Shown here: piece after piece, positions 61,547 to 64,000 of the stretch
Layout of the letters: each line of letters opens with the position of its first letter
Numbering within the stretch: position 1 is the first letter of the stretch
Source of the DNA: Marinobacter nitratireducens
GTDB taxonomy: Bacteria; Pseudomonadota; Gammaproteobacteria; Pseudomonadales; Oleiphilaceae
Length of the DNA: 64,000 nt
Direction of reading: 5' to 3'
NCBI RefSeq assembly: GCF_000708045.1
Contig: NZ_ANIE01000002.1
Location: 1 to 64,000 of the forward strand
The notes under the pieces: model-generated
Told to the model about the DNA's origin: nothing
Database searches by the model: none
Seen by the model: only the letters and a program-made list of their open reading frames with translations
Position numbers and translations under genes: made by a program

Positions 61547-62353
61547 TCAGCGCAGGTGTACGGCGCCTTCCATGTAAAACGCCGCCTGCCCGGCGATGGC
61601 CACACGGTCGCCTTTCAGTTCGCAGCGGAGAACCCCGCCGCGAGCGGACACCTGGCGTGCGTCCAGCTTGCTTTTACCCAGCTTCTCGGCCCAGTAGGGC
61701 ACCAGCACGCTGTGAATCGAGCCAGTCACCGGGTCTTCATCAATGCCGGCTCCCGGCGCGAAGTAGCGGCTGACGAAGTCGGCCTGGTCACCCGGGGCGG
61801 TGATGATCAGGCCCTGATTGCCCAGCTGTTTGAGCTTTCGCAGGTCCGGCTGTGCCGAGCGGACTGCTGCTTCGTTCTCCAGAACCACCATGTAGTTGGT
61901 ATCGTTGGGAACAAAAAAGGCGGTATCCGGCGCGCCTTCCAGTGCTTCATGGATGATCGCGGGTGTTGCCTCTTGTTCAAACCGGAGGTTGGGGAAATCC
62001 AGCAGCAGCCAGTCGTCTTCGGTCCTGGTGACTCCGAGCGGCCCGCTCTTGGACTGCAGGCGAATCTCGTTTTTGTCCCAGCCCAGTTTGTTGAAGATGA
62101 TCCAGGCGCTGGCCAGGGTGGCATGGCCACACAGCGGCACTTCCGTTCCCGGTGTGAACCAGCGGATATGAAAGTCGCTGTCTCTGTCTTCCGGGGTGGG
62201 GACAAAAAAGGCGGTTTCGGAAAGATTGTTTTCCGCCGCCAGGGATTGCAGCGTCTCGTCGGGTAGCCAGCTGTCCAGCGGCATCACAGCGGCAGGATTA
62301 CCGCCAAAGATCTGGTCAGTAAAGGCATCGACCTGATAGATCGGATAGCTCAT
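61547..62353 (-). CDS. PhzF-family isomerase
   Basis: A 268-residue PhzF/diaminopimelate-epimerase-fold protein. YQVDAFTDQIFGGNPAAVMPLD opens it, with AAENNLSETAFF holding the conserved catalytic Glu (about 45), FTPGTEVPLCGHATLA near 66-81, and DEDPVTGSIHSVLVPYWAEKL near 205-225. Family members isomerise small ring compounds; here the substrate is not known. It is coupled (ATGA at 62350-62353) to the small upstream gene. Confidence 0.88.
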   Translation of the reverse strand: MSYPIYQVDAFTDQIFGGNPAAVMPLDSWLPDETLQSLAAENNLSETAFFVPTPEDRDSDFHIRWFTPGTEVPLCGHATLASAWIIFNKLGWDKNEIRLQSKSGPLGVTRTEDDWLLLDFPNLRFEQEATPAIIHEALEGAPDTAFFVPNDTNYMVVLENEAAVRSAQPDLRKLKQLGNQGLIITAPGDQADFVSRYFAPGAGIDEDPVTGSIHSVLVPYWAEKLGKSKLDARQVSARGGVLRCELKGDRVAIAGQAAFYMEGAVHLR

Positions 62354-62634
62354 GCGCAGTTCTCCTGAAGTGAACGTTTAGCGTAGTGGCGCGCCCGGTG
62401 CCTGGCAAACTGCTCCAGTTCCAGTGCGCTGTAGAAATGCAGCTCTGGCAGGGCGGCTGTGTGGGTCAGAATCCAGTGTCCCTCGGATCTTTCCATGATC
62501 GCGAACCCCAGATCCTTGAGCCAGCGCAGGCTGACATCCACATTCCTGGACGCTCCAAGCGCAGAGCTTCCGAGTGCAAGCAGATCTTTCCGGGTTGCGG
62601 CCGGGGGCTGTAGACGTGTGTCGGCGATGCCCAT
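62350..62634 (-). CDS. Small hypothetical protein coupled to PhzF gene
   Basis: A 94-residue soluble protein I do not recognise. A mid segment NVDVSLRWLKDLGFAIMERSEG looks like helix-strand, and the C-terminus is a basic amphipathic helix (FARHRARHYAKRS). Its stop overlaps the PhzF start by four bases, so it is translated with it. GGGAG lies upstream of ATG 62634. Divergent from the MocR-type regulator, which may control both. Confidence 0.55.
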   Translation of the reverse strand: MGIADTRLQPPAATRKDLLALGSSALGASRNVDVSLRWLKDLGFAIMERSEGHWILTHTAALPELHFYSALELEQFARHRARHYAKRSLQENCA

Positions 62635-62855
62635 GATGAAACTCCCTCTTCCGTTTCTGATGGGACTATTGTCGGATTCATTGAGGTTGCGTTACAGATT
62701 CAGGTAGGCGTATTTTGGACCGGTACAGATGCACTCGTGGATAATCTGTGCTGCTTTCTTTTGGGGGCAACTGTACCGTTCACTGCCGAGATAGATCTGG
62801 TGGAATGGCCGTACAGGATTGAATTAAGTGTTGAATGAACCGGTGAGGATTGGAC

Positions 62856-64000
62856 ATGGGTGTGCTCTACAACCAGGTGGCGGACAAGCTTCAGGCCCTG
62901 ATCCAGGAAGGGGTCTATCGTGATGGCGACCGGTTGCCGGGCGTGAGGGTGCTGAGCCGGCAATTCGGGGTCAGCATTTCAACGGTATTGCAGGCCCACC
63001 AAACCCTGGAAGGGCGGGGCTATTTGCAGGCGCGGGAGCGCAGCGGGTATTTCGTCAAACTGCCCGCGCTGGATGCCCCGGAACCTGTGATGCGGCGCCA
63101 TCGCAGCCGGCCGGTGCCGGTCAGCGCCCGGGAAATGACCCTTGAATTGTGTGCCGACGAACAGAAGCGGATGGTGCCGCTGGCGACGGCGATTCCGCAC
63201 CCTGACTACCTGCCGCTTCGACAGATTCAGCAGTGCACGCTCTGGGCGGCGCGCCGTGGGCTGGAGACCCTGGACTACGCCTTTCCGGGAAAGGAATGTT
63301 TTCGCCGCCAGATTGCTCAGCGCATGGCCACGCTCGGGGTTCCGATCACGCCAGACGACGTGCTGGCGACCAACGGTGCCCAGGAGGCCATCATCCTGGC
63401 GCTGAGGGCAGTTACCCAGCCCGGAGACATTGTGGCGGTGGAGTCTCCATCGTTCCCGGGTATCCTCCAGGCGCTGGAAGTTGTCGGCCTTAAAGTGATC
63501 GAGATTCCAACGCACCCGGCCGAGGGGCTGAGCCTGGAAGGCTTGGAGCTTGCGCTGGAACAGTGGCCGCTCAAGGCCTGCGTGGTGGTCACCAATCACA
63601 GCAATCCCATGGGCGCGAGAATGTCCGATGAGCGCAAGAAGCAGCTGGTGTCGATGCTGGCCGCCGCGAATGTCCCGCTGATCGAGGATGATATCTATGG
63701 TGATCTTCACCATATCGGGGATCGCCCGCGCCCGGCCAAGGCATTCGATCGCACAGACAACGTGATCTACTGCAGTTCCTTTTCCAAAACCATTTCGCCG
63801 GGGCTGCGGCTCGGCTGGATGGTGCCCGGCCGCCACATGGCGAGCGCCCGGCAGCACAAGTATTTCGTGAATCTGGCAACTTCCTCTATCCCGCAAATGG
63901 CCGTGGCACATTTTCTGGAGCAGGGGGGATACGATCGCTACCTGCGAACAGCGCGTCAGCACTATCGTGAGGGTGCCGAGCGGATGCGGGCGGCTGTTTC
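62856..64000 (+). CDS. MocR-type regulator (GntR HTH fused to aminotransferase domain), 3' truncated
   Basis: An open frame of 381 codons to the right edge, stop not reached. Residues 1-70 form a GntR-type winged helix (YNQVADKLQALIQEGVY, then GDRLPGVRVLSRQFGVSIST and GRGYLQARERSGYFV); after a linker a fold-type I PLP domain begins near 100, with TNGAQEAIILAL, NHSNPMGARMSDERK and the pyridoxal Lys in YCSSFSKTISPGLRLGW. The type (YdcR/PdxR-like) regulates B6, amino-acid or transport genes, often the divergent neighbours, here the PhzF pair. GAGGA precedes the ATG by six bases. Confidence 0.88.
   Translation, partial: MGVLYNQVADKLQALIQEGVYRDGDRLPGVRVLSRQFGVSISTVLQAHQTLEGRGYLQARERSGYFVKLPALDAPEPVMRRHRSRPVPVSAREMTLELCADEQKRMVPLATAIPHPDYLPLRQIQQCTLWAARRGLETLDYAFPGKECFRRQIAQRMATLGVPITPDDVLATNGAQEAIILALRAVTQPGDIVAVESPSFPGILQALEVVGLKVIEIPTHPAEGLSLEGLELALEQWPLKACVVVTNHSNPMGARMSDERKKQLVSMLAAANVPLIEDDIYGDLHHIGDRPRPAKAFDRTDNVIYCSSFSKTISPGLRLGWMVPGRHMASARQHKYFVNLATSSIPQMAVAHFLEQGGYDRYLRTARQHYREGAERMRAAV

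Overview
The window is a 64 kb piece of chromosome from a marine gammaproteobacterium, most like Marinobacter or a close relative. This is inferred from the liu operon headed by a MerR-type LiuR, an ilvGM pair with a translated leader, DjlA, TruC and AlkB, several chemotaxis and cyclic-di-GMP proteins, and overall codon style; no rRNA or tRNA gene is present to confirm it.

Left part (1-24.7 kb): a lipoprotein fragment and a DUF3592 membrane protein; an MDR oxidoreductase coupled to an atypical proline-racemase-superfamily enzyme; then a 3.5-11.4 kb block with an acyl-CoA ligase, a hotdog thioesterase, an alpha/beta hydrolase and a complete Liv-type ABC importer (ATPases, binding protein, two permeases). 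Next come a lipoprotein with a low-complexity linker and FN3-like end, a methyltransferase, a YbhGFSR-type ABC exporter, an EmrAB-type pump, a decayed SGNH esterase and a small secreted protein.

Middle part (23-45 kb): the leucine/isovalerate catabolic operon on the minus strand (liuR, isovaleryl-CoA dehydrogenase, methylcrotonyl-CoA carboxylase beta, methylglutaconyl-CoA hydratase, carboxylase alpha, HMG-CoA lyase, an AhpD-like protein, an acyl-CoA ligase), divergent from an SDR / acyl-CoA dehydrogenase / thiolase set suited to isoleucine-type 2-methylacyl-CoA oxidation. Near-identical 16 bp LiuR-like boxes lie between the two divergent units, before the 3.5 kb ligase and before the Liv importer, tying these loci into one probable regulon. 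Beside them is the biosynthetic ilvGM pair with a textbook Val/Leu-rich leader peptide and mutually exclusive RNA helices, so synthesis and breakdown of branched-chain carbon skeletons are neighbours. An RND pump, a chemoreceptor and TruC follow.

Right part (45-64 kb): a 7TM-sensor diguanylate cyclase, an amidase, DjlA, a large Cache/GAF/HD-GYP protein, AlkB, an MgtC/DUF4010 membrane protein, and a SulP transporter with a tandem universal stress protein. From about 57.3 to 60.2 kb there is an AT-richer run of small same-strand genes separated by attC-like hairpins, read here as an orphan integron-cassette cluster without an integrase. The window ends with a BaiN/YhiN-type flavoprotein, a PhzF protein, a small unknown gene and the first 381 codons of a MocR-type regulator.

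Other notable structure: two related nested-hairpin elements inside the liu operon (25.4 and 30.9 kb), a pair of palindromic elements sharing an inverted 20 bp core between the thiolase and ilvM (36.0-36.2 kb), and CA-rich Hfq/Crc-like motifs in front of several catabolic genes. No phage, CRISPR array, insertion sequence, rRNA or tRNA was found.
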